Source of the DNA: Phocoena phocoena
Taxonomy: Eukaryota > Chordata > Mammalia > Artiodactyla > Phocoenidae
Length of the DNA stretch: 64,000 nt
Direction of reading: 5' to 3'
NCBI RefSeq assembly: GCF_963924675.1
Contig: NC_089222.1
Location: 107,585,316-107,649,315, forward strand
In this document: positions 38,531 through 51,700 of the stretch, piece after piece
Layout: each line of letters opens with the position of its first letter
Position numbering within the stretch: position 1 is the stretch's first letter
Translations under genes and position numbers: made by a program
The notes under the pieces: generated by a model
Told to the model about the DNA's origin: nothing
The model's database searches: none
What the model saw: only the letters and a program-made list of their open reading frames with translations

Positions 38531-38760
38531 TAGTCACTCCTCAACAACTTTGTTTCCTGTTCTCTCTTAGACTACAAGAGAGATTGATGCTTTTGGTAAT
38601 AAGCTCTGTGTCCTCTATTCATCTTCAAAACCAACTCTTTCTCCAGCTGGATGAATTGGAACCTGGCCCAAAAGTTGCTTTTGCTCTATATGATCTGCAA
38701 GTTTTAAAACATATCTGACAATGTTTCTGAGTTCTATGCATAACCTGTCAGTCTACCTGT

Positions 38761-38861
38761 TTCTCTTTCCCTTCCTTCCTTCCTCCCTTCCTTCCTTCCT
38801 TCCTTCCACCTTCCTTTCCTTCCTCCTTCCCTCCCTTCCTTCCTACCTTTCTTTCTTTTTT
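38761..38861. repeat. (TTCC)n pyrimidine microsatellite
   Basis: About 100 bp of TTCC/CTTT repeats, with only two purines. Polymorphic length is likely. Confidence 0.93.
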
Positions 38862-39042
38862 AACTCTCTCACATCTGCCTCTCACATCCTTTTCCTCTCT
38901 AACAGATGAAAATATTCTTTGGGTGAAGGTGGTTAAAAGGTACAAACTTACAATAATTAAATTAATAAGTTCTGGGATGTAATGTACAGCATGGTGACTA
39001 CAATTAATAATACTGTAGTGTATATTTAAAAGTTGCTGAGAG

Positions 39043-39255
39043 GGCTTCCCTGGTAGCGCAGTGGTTGAGAGTCCACCTGCCGATGCAGGGGACGCGGGTT
39101 CGTGCCCCGGTCCAGGAAGATCCCACATGCCGCAGAGCGGCTGGGCCCGTGAGCCATGGCCACTAAGCCTGCGCGTCTGGAGCCTGTGCTCCGCAATGGG
39201 AGAGGCCACAACAGTGAGAGGCTCACGTACCACAAAAAATAAATAAATGAATAAA
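39043..39255 (+). mobile_element. CHR-2-like SINE with 16-bp target duplication
   Basis: Sense copy from ggcttccctggtagcgc to cacgtaccaca followed by an (AAAT)n-type tail. Perfect duplication taaaagttgctgagag at 39027-39042 and 39256-39271. B box gggttcgtgcc at 39096-39106. Antisense to CADM2. Confidence 0.96.
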
Positions 39256-39756
39256 TAAAAGTTGCTGAGAGAGTAGATCTTAAAAGTTCTTATCACAAGA
39301 AAAAAATTGTAATTATGTGAGGTGATGTATATTAACTAACCATTATGGTAATCATTTTGCAATAGATACATATACTGAATAATTATGTTGTGCACCTTAA
39401 GCTACTTCAATGTTACATTTCAATTATACATCAATAAAACTGGAGAAAAAATATATGTGTATATATATATATTCTTATCTTATTCATTACAATATATCCT
39501 TCTCATCCATATTCTTCTCCTCCACGAACAACAAATAAATATTCCCACAGAAAATTTTTGTCAAGGAGAATTTAGAAACTTTTAAATATTTTACAGATGA
39601 AAGAGTTGTGATTCTTTATAGCAATTGTATTACATAAAGTTTTCTGAACAATTTGTTTAGCACCCTTATAAAGATCTCTTGCTAATTACATTAATACTAA
39701 AGACAATTATGCACCAGTTCACCTTTGTGAAACCACTTTAGAGTTTACTCTGAGAT

Positions 39757-39964
39757 AGTGGCTCTCAGTTAGGGATGATTTTGCCCCCCAAGGACATTTG
39801 ACAATGTCTGGAGACACTTTTGGTTGTTACAGTGTAGGGGAGAGGTAGAAGTGATATCTCTGGCATCTTATGAGTAGAAGCCAGGAATACAGATGAGCAT
39901 CGTACCATGCACCAGACACCTTCCACAACAAAGAACTACCTGAGGCAAAATGTCACTAGTGTCC
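39757..39964 (-). mobile_element. MER20 (hAT-Charlie DNA transposon remnant)
   Basis: 'gtggctctcagttagggatgattttgcccccc', 'ggacatttgacaatgtctggagac' and 'cacaacaaagaactacctg' match MER20 read in reverse. The outer inverted repeat on the right is lost. About 200 bp, non-autonomous. Confidence 0.82.
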
Positions 39965-42450
39965 TCCTCTAAAATATTGACATTTACTCACTTCATTACC
40001 TATATCTCTTCCATGTTACAACAGACTAGGAAATACTAGAGAACTGTGAAACTGTGTGTATCTATATGGGATGCTTGGACTTCTAGAATGAAGGAAATGC
40101 TGAATACTCTAAGACCATCATGATACTTTCCTGAAATAAGAAAAAAAAAACTACAAATCAAGCTCAATCTATACCTCAAGGCCTACCACATTTTATTAGG
40201 AGCAGTGGGTTGATATACCCAGAGTTAACCAGAACCATTTCAGCTACAGCACTATATGCTTTTCATTCCCTCTGCATAAGATTGACTTTTTCTAAGATGT
40301 CTAATTTACTTTTCCTGTTTGTAATTTTGCAGTAAAACTGAAACTTTCCTTTTAGTGCTCACAATACTCTTTCATAATGCTCAAAACTGTCAAGTACTTT
40401 TCCTTTAACAGTCTGTTAAATTCCTATAATTCTAGTAAAAATTTATTCTTGTGGCCATCATTTATTTATTTAACAAATATGTATAAATTACATGTATGTA
40501 TAATATGTACAAGATACTTTACTACTACTATTCAAGTGCTATATCTCCACAGCAATTTTGTCCCAATAAGAAAGATAAATCATGTATGGTTCAAAATAAT
40601 GCAAAATTCAAAACTGAAAGGAACATAGCACTCTGATTAAATATTATGGGAGTTATGGAAGAAGAGATTATAGATATTTGTCAGAAACCAAGAAAATTAC
40701 CTAGAGAAGTGGTACTTAAAAAAGTTCAAACAATAGATAGTATTTGAACTGGCAGAATTTTTCTAGAGGGAAAGAAAAGAAGGGAACCCTAGGCAAAGAG
40801 TTGGACAAGGGTTGGTGTAGAGACGAGTGTGGGCTGTATATGAGACATCTAGAAGTACTGTAAAGTATAGGGTGCGTTATCTGAAAAGGGGTGCTAAGAG
40901 TGACATTATAAGGGATTGTATTTTCAAAGCCTTGAATTTCAAGCTGAAGAATTCAGATATTATGTTAAAGGAAATAAGAAATCATCTTAAGTTTATGATC
41001 AAGTGAATGTCAGACTCCGAGCCAGGTTTTAGGAGATATTTGGCAGTGTGTAAAACTGGTTGGATCAGTGAGCAATTTAAAGCAAATTATGTCTCTATGA
41101 TAAAGTTGAGCCACTAGGAAGATCTTAAGAAGAAAAACATAGCAGTAAAAATATAGATATAAATGCATCAACATTTTGTCTAGATTCTAATTCATAAATT
41201 TCTACAATTGTGGGCTCTAGAGTGCATTACTTTAAGTGCATTTTCTCTGTATCTCATTTATTATCCTTACTTTTTTAGCTTAAATTAATTGTTTCTCCAA
41301 TATTTTATTCCAGTTATTAGAATAACTAAAATTTATGAAATAAAGAAATTTATAATTTAGATATTTGTAATAATTAAATAATAAAATAAATAGAATTTAG
41401 GAATTTATCAAATGAAACTCTCCTATATTAATATTCTGAAGTGGTGATATAAAATGCATAGTTTTGATTCGATATTGTTGATAGAGTTAGCTGTACTTGG
41501 GAGGGCAGAAACAAATTCAACTAGTTGATGGCTTCAGCACTGGAGATGGATTTCTTAGGAAAAGGCATCAGGAAGGCTGCTTGTCAAATTTCATCATTAG
41601 ATAGGACATTTTAACACTCTGAAAGCTCATTTTTGGAAAAAAGCCTTCATATCAACATTTAAAAGAAAAAATTAAAAAAAACTAAACTCGTGTTTCTAAA
41701 CATTTTCAAGCTATTTATGTTTTTGATGCTTTTTTAAAGAACATTTATCAAAAGCACCATGAAATGGATTCATCATGGGGACACAAAATGAAATAATAAA
41801 CAATGAAATGAACACATTTAAAGTTGTTTTAGGTTTTATAAATCTGCCATGGGATGCCTTAAGCATTTAATGTTTATTTAACAAACATATAACATTAATA
41901 CATGATGTATAGGTTAGTTCAAATATAATGATTTACAATAAAACTATAAGACAATGTAGAAGTTGACATCGTATTTCCTGTTTGTTAGCCATTTAGTCAA
42001 CTACCAGGTTCATTTTTATTTAATACATTATCTAATCTTTAAAATGTCCCTTCACATATAATTTGGTAAATATGAGAAAGGCCAAAATCATCATCATTCA
42101 ATCACCATCATCATCAACAATAAAAAAATTAATAATCCTTAAGTTATTGCTATATTTTGAAATATATTTAAATTGAGAAAACTCTAATGAAAAAATAAGA
42201 AGGTTTCCATGAAATTTCTCCTTTAGGATGAGGATATTTTGTTTGTAGCTTTTGTTAATGAAAAGGAAAAAATATTTTTAAAATTGTTTTAATTTTCCTG
42301 ATACCACCAATTTTGTTTGATTTTTATCAGTGTTGAATAGTATATGTCCTAGGCAAAAACTACAAAGAAAATCTCCTTAATATTCTTTCTACTTATTTCA
42401 TAGGTTCCTTGTTTGTATTCTCAAAAGAGGATAGAAAGGGTTTGCTAAAC

Positions 42451-44217
42451 TTTTTAAAAATTTGTCATTGGGGTATAGTTGCTTTACAATGTTGTGTTAG
42501 TTTCTACTGTACAGCAAAGTGAATCAGCTATATGTATACATATATCCCCTCTTTTTTGGATTTCCTTCCCATTTAGGTCACTGCAGAGCACTGAGTAGAG
42601 TTCCCTGTTCTATACAGTAGGTTCTCATTAGTTATCTATTTTATACATTGTACCAATAGTGTATATATGTCAATTTCCATCTCCCAATTCATCCCACCTC
42701 CCCTTTCCAGCTTGGTATCCATACGCTTGCTCTCTACGTCTGTGTCTCTATTTCTGCTTTGCCAATACAATCGACTATACCATTTTTCTAGATTCCACAT
42801 ATATGCGTTAATATACAATATTTGTTTTTCTCTTTCTGACTTACTTCACTCTGTGTGACAGACTCTAGGTCCATCCATGTCTCTACAAATGACCCAATTT
42901 CATTCCTTTTTATGGTTGAGTAATATTCCATTGTATATATGTACCACATCTTCTTTATCCATTCATCTGTTGATGGACATTTAGGTTGCTTCCACATCCT
43001 GGCTATTGTAAATAGTGCTGCAAAGAACATTGGGGTGCATGTGCCTTTTTGAATTATGGTTTTCTCTGGGTATATGCTGGGTCCTATAGTAGTTCTATTT
43101 TTAGTTTTTTAAGGAACCTCCATACTGTTCTCCATAGTGGTTGTATCAATTTACATTCTCGCCAACAGTGCAAGAGGGTTCCCTTTTCTCCACACCCTCT
43201 CCAGCATTTATTGTTTCTAGATTTTTTGATGATGGCCATTCTAACCAGTGTGAAGTGATACCTCATTGTAGTTTTGATTTGCATTTCTCTACCAGTTAGT
43301 CATTCTGAGCATCTTTTCATGTGCCTCTTAGCCATCTGTATGTCTTCTTTGGAGAAATGTCTATTTAGATCTTCCACCCATTTGCTGATTGGGTTGGGTT
43401 TTTTTTTTTTTTTTTTTTTTTTTGATATTGAGCTGCATGAGCTGTTTGTGTATTTTAGAGATTAATCCTTTGTCAGTTGCTTTGTTTGCAAATATTTTCT
43501 CACATTCTGAGGGTTGTCTTTTCGTCTTGTTTATGGTTTCTTTTGCTGTGCAAAAGCTTTGAAGTTTCATTAGGTCCCATTTGTTTTTTTTTGTTTTTAT
43601 TTCCATTTCTCTAGTAGGTGGGTCAAAAGAGATCTTGCTGTGATTTATGTCAAAGAGTTATCTGCCTATGTTTTCCTCTAAGAGTTTTATAGTGTCTGGC
43701 CTTACATTTAGGTCTTCAATTCATTTTGAGTTTATTTTTGTGTATGGTGTTAGGTAGTATTCTAATTTCATTCTTTTACATGTAGCTGTGCAGTTTTCAC
43801 AGCACCATTTATTGAAGAGGCTGTTTTTTCTCCATTGTATATTCTTGCCTCCTTTGTCATAGATTAGGTGACCATATGTGCATGGGTTTATCTCTGGGCT
43901 TTCTATCCTGTTCCATTGATCTATATTTCTGTTTTTCTGCTAGTACCATACTGTCTTGATTATTGTAGTTTTCTAGTATAGTCTGAAGTCAGGGAGCCTG
44001 GTTCCTCCAGCCCCGTTTTTCTTTCTCAAGATTGCTTTGGCTATTCAGGGTCTTTTGTGTTTCCATACAAATTGTAAACTTTTTTGTCTAGTTCTGTGAA
44101 AAATGCCATTGGTAATTTTATAGGGATTGTGTTGAATCAGTAGATTGCTTTGGGTAGTATAGTCATTTTCACAATATTGATTCTCCCAATCCACGAACAT
44201 AGTATAGCTCTCCACCT
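42451..44217 (-). mobile_element. 5'-truncated L1, 1.77 kb, antisense
   Basis: Left end is the L1 3'UTR ('ggggtatagttgctttacaatg'); right end is inside ORF2 ('gattctcccaatccacgaac'). Flanked by gtttgctaaac at 42440-42450 and 44218-44228, an 11-bp target duplication. The minus strand still encodes recognisable ORF2 C-terminal pieces (for example [17 protein letters not shown] near 43180) but with several frame breaks. A run of 25 T at 43399-43423 interrupts it. It lies in the sense orientation to CADM2. Confidence 0.95.
43399..43423. repeat. T25 homopolymer inside L1
   Basis: Expanded T run between 'gattgggttggg' and 'gatattgagctgcatgagc' of the antisense L1, where other copies carry a shorter mixed T/G tract. 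Confidence 0.9.
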
Positions 44218-44269
44218 GTTTGCTAAACATCTTTGCGTTCAGAAGGTATGTTACCTTCCTGATAATGAT

Positions 44270-44430
44270 AAAAATAATGCCAACCATGTATAATGAATTA
44301 TCTGATTTAATCCTTACTCCCATCCCCCAAAATAAGAAGTACAGTTTCCAGATGAGGAAATTAAAGTTTAAAGTGACTAGCATGAAGTCACATAGGGGAA
44401 CTTGGATTCCAACCTAGCCTTGCACTTCAA
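44270..44430 (+). repeat. MIR
   Basis: 'tgatttaatccttactccc', 'ccagatgaggaaattaaag' and 'gaagtcacataggggaacttggattccaacc' match MIR core and 3' end. It lies just beyond the L1 target duplication. Confidence 0.75.
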
Positions 44431-44671
44431 AAAATAAGATATTGATTCTCAAAGTCACATTGTATTCAAAATACATTTTGTTAAAAATGTTTATATTTCA
44501 CCCCAGAAGTTTTTAATCTGTATTGTGACAACAAACATTGTGGTCCCCTAAAGTATGGGCCCATCTGTCTATAGGCATAGCTTACACACCATCTCAAGGA
44601 ATCCATGGACTCTGATCACCACCCACTCATGGGCTCTAGTGTGAGCATCCTAGACTGAAAACAAGAACTAA

Positions 44672-45075
44672 TACTTCCCTGGTGGCACAGTGGTTAAGAA
44701 TCTACCTGCCAATGCAGGGGACACAGGCTTGATCCCTGGTCCAGGAAGATCCCACATTCTACAGAGCAACTAAGCCCGTGTGCCACAACTACTGAGCCTG
44801 TGCTCTAGAACCCATGAGCCACAACTACTGAGCCCATGTGCCACAACTACTGAAGTGCCCGCTCTAGGGCCCCTGTGCTGCAACTGCTGCGCTTGCTGCA
44901 ACTACTGAAGCTCATGCACCTAGAGCCCGTGCTCTGCAACGGGAGAAGCCACCACAATGAGAAGCCCACACACTGCAACAAAGAGTAACCCCTGCTCACT
45001 GCAACTAGAGAAAGCCTGCATGCAGCAACGAAGACCCAACACAGCCATAAATAAAAAACGAAACAAAACAAACAA
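44672..45075 (+). mobile_element. CHR-1-like SINE, extended by internal module repeats
   Basis: Head 'acttccctggtggcacag', B-box region ggcttgatccc, end 'cgaagacccaacacagcc' and an A-rich tail. The middle is enlarged by repeats of gccacaactactgagcc (44782, 44818, 44840 with variant ending, and a shorter form near 44898). This makes it about 100 bp longer than the copy at 18103. A partial match of aagaacta/aggaacta outside each end may be an eroded target duplication. Confidence 0.85.
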
Positions 45076-45498
45076 GAACAACAGGAACTAAATCACAAAT
45101 TAAAAAATATTAGGCAGCATAAAAGAAAACTGAAAAGGCATTTTGGAGGGCAGGATAAAACTTTCTGCACTTAATAATCATTTAAATCACTGGCCTAGTT
45201 CCTGAAAATATAAACAAAATTTTAAAAAGAAATGCAAGGTTTATCCTTAGTATATTGCTAGAGATTTAAAATTATCCTACCTTGCAATTATAATATAAAA
45301 ACATTGGATTCTTTTACAAATTTAAGATATATTATGAAATTATATGTATTATAATTCCTGTATTATGACAAATCTTGCTACTTTGGCATTCTATGAATTA
45401 CCTCATTATCAACTCATTCCTAACTCATCAATTATTCCCGACTATGTCAAAAGGAATGACATAATAAGAAAATGGAAGTATGATTAAATCATATAGAG

Positions 45499-45710
45499 TA
45501 GTGGTGTCCAATACAGTAACAACCAGTCATATATGGCTATTTAAATGTAAATGTAAATTGATTAAAATTAAATAAAATTTAAACTGCAGCTCCTTAGAAG
45601 ATCCACATTGTAAATTCTGAGTAGCTATATGTAGCTAGCTATTGGCTACTATTTTAGGACAGATATAGAACATTTCCATCATCACAGTAACTTCTTTTAG
45701 ACAGTGCTAG
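45499..45710. mobile_element. hAT-type DNA transposon remnant (MER class)
   Basis: Terminal-repeat-like ends (tagtggtgtccaata and agacagtgctag) and internal 'gtagctagctattggctact' with AT-rich middle identify the common mammalian family ending in …ttggacagtgc. I cannot fix the subfamily. Confidence 0.65.
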
Positions 45711-46693
45711 TGTGGAAAGATTATGCAAGAGTGATATAAATCATTACTGTTACCAATCCCTATTTACTTATATAAATCATCACTGTTGCTCAGGTTATAC
45801 ATTTTCTTTCATGGTGGTGGGAAAAAAGTCTGGAAATAAAACACCATCATTGTAGCTATGTTTGGTTGTTTGTTGGTTGTTTAGCTTTCATGCTCTCAGT
45901 TGAGAATTAAGAATCTTTCATTTTCTGATTATAATTGCAAGAAGGGAATTGTCAGAGGAAGATATCTCAAAATTATTAGATAAGTCAATAAACACAAAGA
46001 GAAAATAGAAGTCAAGAATCTAGTGAAAATGGTGAAACAGAAGTCTTCACTTATTCTAGATTAATTTTAGTAAACTCAAAAATCAATAAGTGAAAAATTT
46101 GTTTATAAGGAAAAAAAGGAAGATTTCATCACGTAATATTTTGCAACATGATTTTGCTAAAAAGAATATATGATAATACTCTTTCATCTTTGATAATTTC
46201 TGTGCATAAGAATTTATACAGTTTACAAGTGGAAAAATGTTGTAGGTATTTGATGATAAAGAAATTAAAGCATTCATTTAAAAAAATAATTAGTGCTTAT
46301 AAATCTAAAAATGAAAATGTTTTACAATTTTGGAAAAAAGATATTTTTACTTCCTTCGAAAAAATTATGAACCATCAAAGTTTTTTAAAGTATTACATTC
46401 TGACAACGCAGGTGCAGGAAGAACCAGAAGCAATGATAAATACGACACATTAAGAATGTATTTGAAATCTGAACTCTGTATTTACAATATGGATATGTTC
46501 CAGGATCATGCATGACATTTGTTGCCCATTTTGGGTAGATATATCATCAAACCCAGAAAAATATGAAATAGAAATTCATGTTTGCTATATTTAAATTCTT
46601 ATTAAAAGTCTAATAAAGTTGTTTTACACTATCCCTTTCTCCTTTATTATTACATCTACACATTATTCAAAAAATAACTTAAAAACCTAAAAC

Positions 46694-46807
46694 AATAAAC
46701 CCTAAGAATAAAATGTCTATTAGACCCAGGTGATGAATGGTAATTATATTCTTTCCTGACCTTATCAAGGATTAATGTAATAAAGTTTAACATATTTATT
46801 GATTATA
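46694..46807 (+). repeat. Left member of an imperfect direct repeat pair
   Basis: Similar to 48543-48661. Shared blocks are aataaaccct, tctatt.gacccag/tctattgaacccag, aataaagtttaa.atat and attgattata. Roughly 70% similar by eye with small indels. The pair is about 1.85 kb apart and brackets an old L1. Confidence 0.65.
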
Positions 46808-46869
46808 TTTGTCTTAATTACAAATGTAATCAAATTCATAATAATTTGTAATTACAAATTTACAAATAT

Positions 46870-48565
46870 GAACAAAATTCCTGAAGATGAAAAATAAACT
46901 CTGAGGACTGACACTACCTGACTTGAAGACTTAGCATAAAGCTCCATTAATCAAGAGAGTGTGGTATTGGTGAAAAAATAAACAAATAGATCAATGGAAC
47001 AGAATAGAGGGCCAGAAAGAACCTTACATAAATATAGTCAGCTGACTTTTACTGAAGGAGCAAAGGCAATTCAATGAAGAAAGGACAGTCTTTTTAACAA
47101 ATGGCGCTGGAACAACTGGTCATCCATATGCAAAGACATGGATCTAAACACAGACTTGACATCTTTCACAATAATTAATTCTAAATGCATCATAGATCTA
47201 AATGTAAAATGCAAAACTATAAAACTTCTAGAAGATTACATAGGAAAAAACTAGGTGACCTTGAGTTTGGTTTTACACTTTTTAGATATAACACCAACAG
47301 CATAATCTATGGGAAAAAAACTGATAAGCTAGAATTCATTAAAATTAAATGTTTGCTCTTGAGAAAAATCACTGATAAAAGAATGAAAAGACAAGGGGGG
47401 AAGTATTTGCAAAGGACATATCTGACAAATGACTGGTATCCAAGGTGCACAAAAACCTCTTAAAATGCAACAATAATAAAAAAAAAAATTTTAAAATTTC
47501 CAAAGATCTAAGCAGACACCTCAACAAATACACACAAATGGAAAATAAGCATATGAAAAGATGCTCAGCATCAAATGTCATTATTGAATTGCAAATTTAA
47601 ACAATAAGGAGATACCACTATACACTATTTACAGTGGCCAAAATCTGAAACACTGACACTACTGAATGCTAATGAAGACGTGGAGTAACAGGAACTCTCA
47701 TTCACTGCTGGTGGGAATGCAGAATGATTCAGCCACCCTAGAGGATAGTTTGCAGTTTCTTACAAACTAAACATGGTCTTCCCATAATAAGATATATAGT
47801 GTAAGGTAAACATATGTCTTTTTATGGTCACTTTATCTGTCTTTTGCTAAAATGTGGTTTAATTAAAATTCAAATGACTTTTTTACTTGAAGGAGTTGAA
47901 AACTTACGCTTACACAAAAACCTGTGCATGAATATTTATAGTAGTTGTTTTCATAATTGCCAGAATTTAGAAGTAACTAAGATATCCTTTAGTAGGGGAA
48001 TGGATAAACACACATTGGTACATGCAGACAGTGAAATATTATACAGCAATAAAAAGAAATGTGCTATATGCCACAGAAAGACATATTGGAATCTTAAATG
48101 CATATTGCTAAATGAAAGTGAACTGTCTGAAAAGGTTACATCCTATATAATGCCAACTATATGACATTCTAGAAAAGGCAAAACTGTACAGCCAATTAAA
48201 AGACCGATGTTTGTCAGGAAATTGCGGGGAGGAAAGGAGAATCAAGAAGTAAAGCACAGGGGTTTAAGGGCAGTGAAATTATTTTGTATGATATTGTAAC
48301 TATGGCTACATGACATTATACATTGGTCAAGAACTATACAACACAAAGAGTGAACTCTAATGTAAATTATAAATTTTAGTTAACAATAATCTATCAATAT
48401 TAGTTCATCAATTGTAAAAGATATACCACAATAATGCAAAATGTTAATAATAGGAGAAACTGTGAGGGAGTGGGATAAGAGTGTATTTGGGACCTCTGTG
48501 CTTTCTGATCAATTTTTCTGTTAACTAAAAACTGCTCTAAAAAATAAACCCTATTGATTAAAAAA
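46870..48565 (+). mobile_element. Old L1 (L1M type), ORF2 3' part plus 3'UTR
   Basis: Starts in ORF2 near 'aactctgaggactgacacta', passes 'tagatcaatggaacagaatag' and 'ctcattcactgctggtggg', and ends 'aactgctctaaaaaataaac' plus an A-rich tail. Frames are badly broken. About 100 bp at 47785-47885 do not look like L1. Confidence 0.88.
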
Positions 48566-48661
48566 AAAAGTCTATTGAACCCAGATTGTAAACAGTAAAG
48601 ATAATCTTTGCTGATATATTAAGAGCTAATACAATAAAGTTTAATATATCAATTGATTATA
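48543..48661 (+). repeat. Right member of the imperfect direct repeat pair
   Basis: Counterpart of 46694-46807. It begins inside the L1 tail (aataaaccctattg) and runs 95 bp past it. Confidence 0.65.
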
Positions 48662-48696
48662 GTAGTTTTCTAACCATATGTTTTTCTCTTAGAAAA

Positions 48697-48700
<4 letters not shown>

Positions 48701-48738
<38 letters not shown>
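48701..48738. repeat. (GT)19 microsatellite
   Basis: Nineteen GT units without interruption, shortly after the L1 and its flanking repeat. Confidence 0.97.
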
Positions 48739-48740
<2 letters not shown>

Positions 48741-51700
48741 TATAGTTCATTCAGAAAGTAAAACTAGAACAATCTGAAAGTATTGGGACATTAAATATGC
48801 AGTCTCTTTGAAAAAAATCAGCTTTTAACTATCTTTTAAAAATAGATTTATAAAATGGAATTAGTTTTTAAATTGAAAGTTTAAAATACTAGATAGTAAT
48901 AATTTGTTTATTTTCTCAATATTAGGTTTTACTTGCCAAAATCATTTGTCTCATTTGATTATCCAGTTTTTATTCTCTATTAAAATGACTCAAAATTATC
49001 TTCAAAAGGTACATTGACATCTGTACTATATATAGATCACATCATTTGGGGACTATTTTTGACTGTCTTTTTGTGAAATTAATTTGCATGCTTAAAATAA
49101 TGTTAAAACTTCTAAAAAGTTTCATAAATACATATTTTATAAACTTGATTAAGAAAGACCACTTGAGAGTATATTATTTTAATCTATGAATTTCTTAACT
49201 TTTAAACTTGAGAATCTACTCACAAACATATACACTCCTCTTCACTGAGCTTTAATAACACAAAAAATGTTATTTCTATTAATAATACAAACTTTACAGT
49301 AACATTTTGAATCTCTGCCCTTAGATCACTTAAAATATTTGGTGATCCAATTACTTTTAATATTTTGATACTGCAGGGACTAAATAAAATATTCTTATCA
49401 TATATAAAAGAAGACAAATTAACTCATGACCAACATGTGCCAGTAATACATTACTATGGGTAATATAATAAATGAATGTATCTTCCTTGAAAAAGTTGAA
49501 AAATAGAGGTTGGGATCTCAAGTAGAGGTTGTACATTAGGCCACCTTTCTTAATGTAGTTAAATGTATTTTTTGTGAAGTGACATAGATCACTTCATGAT
49601 TCTAGCATGTACACATTTCACGAGCTTTGCAAAATATTTTGGGCTCTATTAAAAATACTTCCAAGGCATCCTCATATATAAATGTGGCATTTTGTTACCT
49701 AAAAGAACCATTTATTTTAATTTGGAAAATTTGATCTAAAGATGGTTTTCATTTCACCTTTCCTGGTTCCTTTTATATTCTGTACCTCTGGACCATAGAA
49801 AATTTGTGGTAGACAAAATAATTAGAAAATCAGCATTTTACAAATGAGATGCCACATGAGTGAGATATGTTATTTTAAAATGCAACTTGTAACATTCACC
49901 TTTATGTGTAATATGGCCTGAAATATATGGCCTGAAAAATTTAATCAAGTGCTTTCTATAATAAATAGAAAAGTAGTGGAAGCATAGTTGATACAACTAA
50001 CACAGGACAATTTAGAAGACGCTGACCTGGGCTAAAGAGGTATGCAGGTTTGTGTAGGGAGGATTGAGTAGGTGGGAATTAATTATCTTTTATAAATTAA
50101 AAAGGACAAATGCCAAAATCTTCACTTAATGAAGAACCTCTGTCTACATTTGAAAATATTTCTGTTCTATATCATGTATATCTATAGTGGAAATGAAGTT
50201 ATAAACAACATAATAAGAAGCCTCCAAACCCATCTGTATTGAATCTCTTCTGTTATACACAGAATTTTATTTTTTACTCTATTTTATTGAAACATGTAGA
50301 ACCAAAGGTAGACTGATAAAGTACATTAGATGGTCCAGAAAAGTAGTAGACATGTATAGTCAAGAATTCAGTTCCTCTAGGCACAAAGTAATTCCGTCTA
50401 AAAGAGCAAAACAAGAAAGGAATCTTTTTAGAAATACATTTTTTAACATAATATGTTAAAGAGAGACTGGATTAATTGTATTATTTATTTGCACGTTAAC
50501 TAGAATGGAAATAAAAGCCTCAAGACGGCAAAGATCGGGACTGTAAACTGACCATTTAACTCTTTATATTATTATAGTAATGAATCCAGGAGCATTCTGG
50601 TTATTAAAGGTATATAATGCATTTCTCATTTTTAGTCATTAACCTAATTGATCTCATCTAAAACACACAATTTCAACACTACAGCTTCCAAAGTCACTCC
50701 CTCCCTTCATTTCTTTTTTTTCTTACCAGTTGCTTACACTGAATTTGTTTAGGCTCACAAGCAGGTTCTCTTCTATAACTTATTTTAACTATATATTGTT
50801 TTAAAAGTTGATGATGTGCATGTATAATTACTTATTTTATAGGCAAAGCATGGCACAAAAGAAATACTAAACCAATATTACTGATAGCATAAGATTTCAT
50901 GATTTAATGATTATATATAAAATGTACCTTACAACACATATACACTTAAAATTTGCATTCTTATTTATCCTTACTGGCAGTTCAGTGCCACAGTACCAAA
51001 ATGCTTTCTCAGAACACTCATTACTCTGAAATATTTTACTAATCTGTCTCTTGTATTTTCCTTTTCAATAACAGTTGATTTTCATGTAATTTTGTCAATG
51101 TCACACATAGAAAATGAATATTTACTTATTTTCTTCTTTTCTGTGTTTTGTACATAGTCCTTTCTGTTAGTGGAGATACAATATTCTTACTGAGAATCAA
51201 ATAAAATCTGACATACAATCTGTTCATCTAAAATTTAAATCAGACAAATAAAAAGTTATTCTTTTAAAGGGATTTATATAAAAATAGGAAGATGAATTAG
51301 AATTTCCATCTAAAAAAAATAGAGTAGCTTTTTCCAGTGCTCAGGTGCAAAGTATGCTATTACCTATTATTTGATATTTGCAAGTATTTGTGGTTCACAG
51401 TGAAAAATCTACATTTTCTTAAATTTCAAGTTTAAAGAAACTCTCCTCCATCACAGTGACATTAAAATTTAAGATTAATATTTTATAAGGAAATGAGTGT
51501 TGCTGTGATATATTGTATAGGCTGAGTCCAGATTTAAAACATTTAGCCCTAGAAACATAACTCCTCCTCCAATTTGTTCTCATCTTGTTCCTTAGCACTA
51601 TGTGTTTAACCCTTATGTCTTATTTCTCATCAAACTTGCCTTTCCACAATAACACAGGATTTTTATTTCAGGTGTAGTCATAACTTCCCATTATTGTAGG

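Noticed and set aside
38748..39296. 182-codon minus-strand open frame
   Set aside because: It is a read-through of the SINE at 39043 and the TTCC microsatellite; the C-terminal Lys/Gly/Glu run is translated microsatellite.
40660..41120. Possible ancient transposon remnant
   Set aside because: Some words recall an old dispersed mammalian repeat, but the match is too weak to name or bound, so it was left unannotated. A similar impression at 16640-17000 was dropped for the same reason.
44782..44912. CRISPR-like repeat array
   Set aside because: The regularly recurring gccacaactactga words are SINE modules with variable short spacers in a vertebrate genome.
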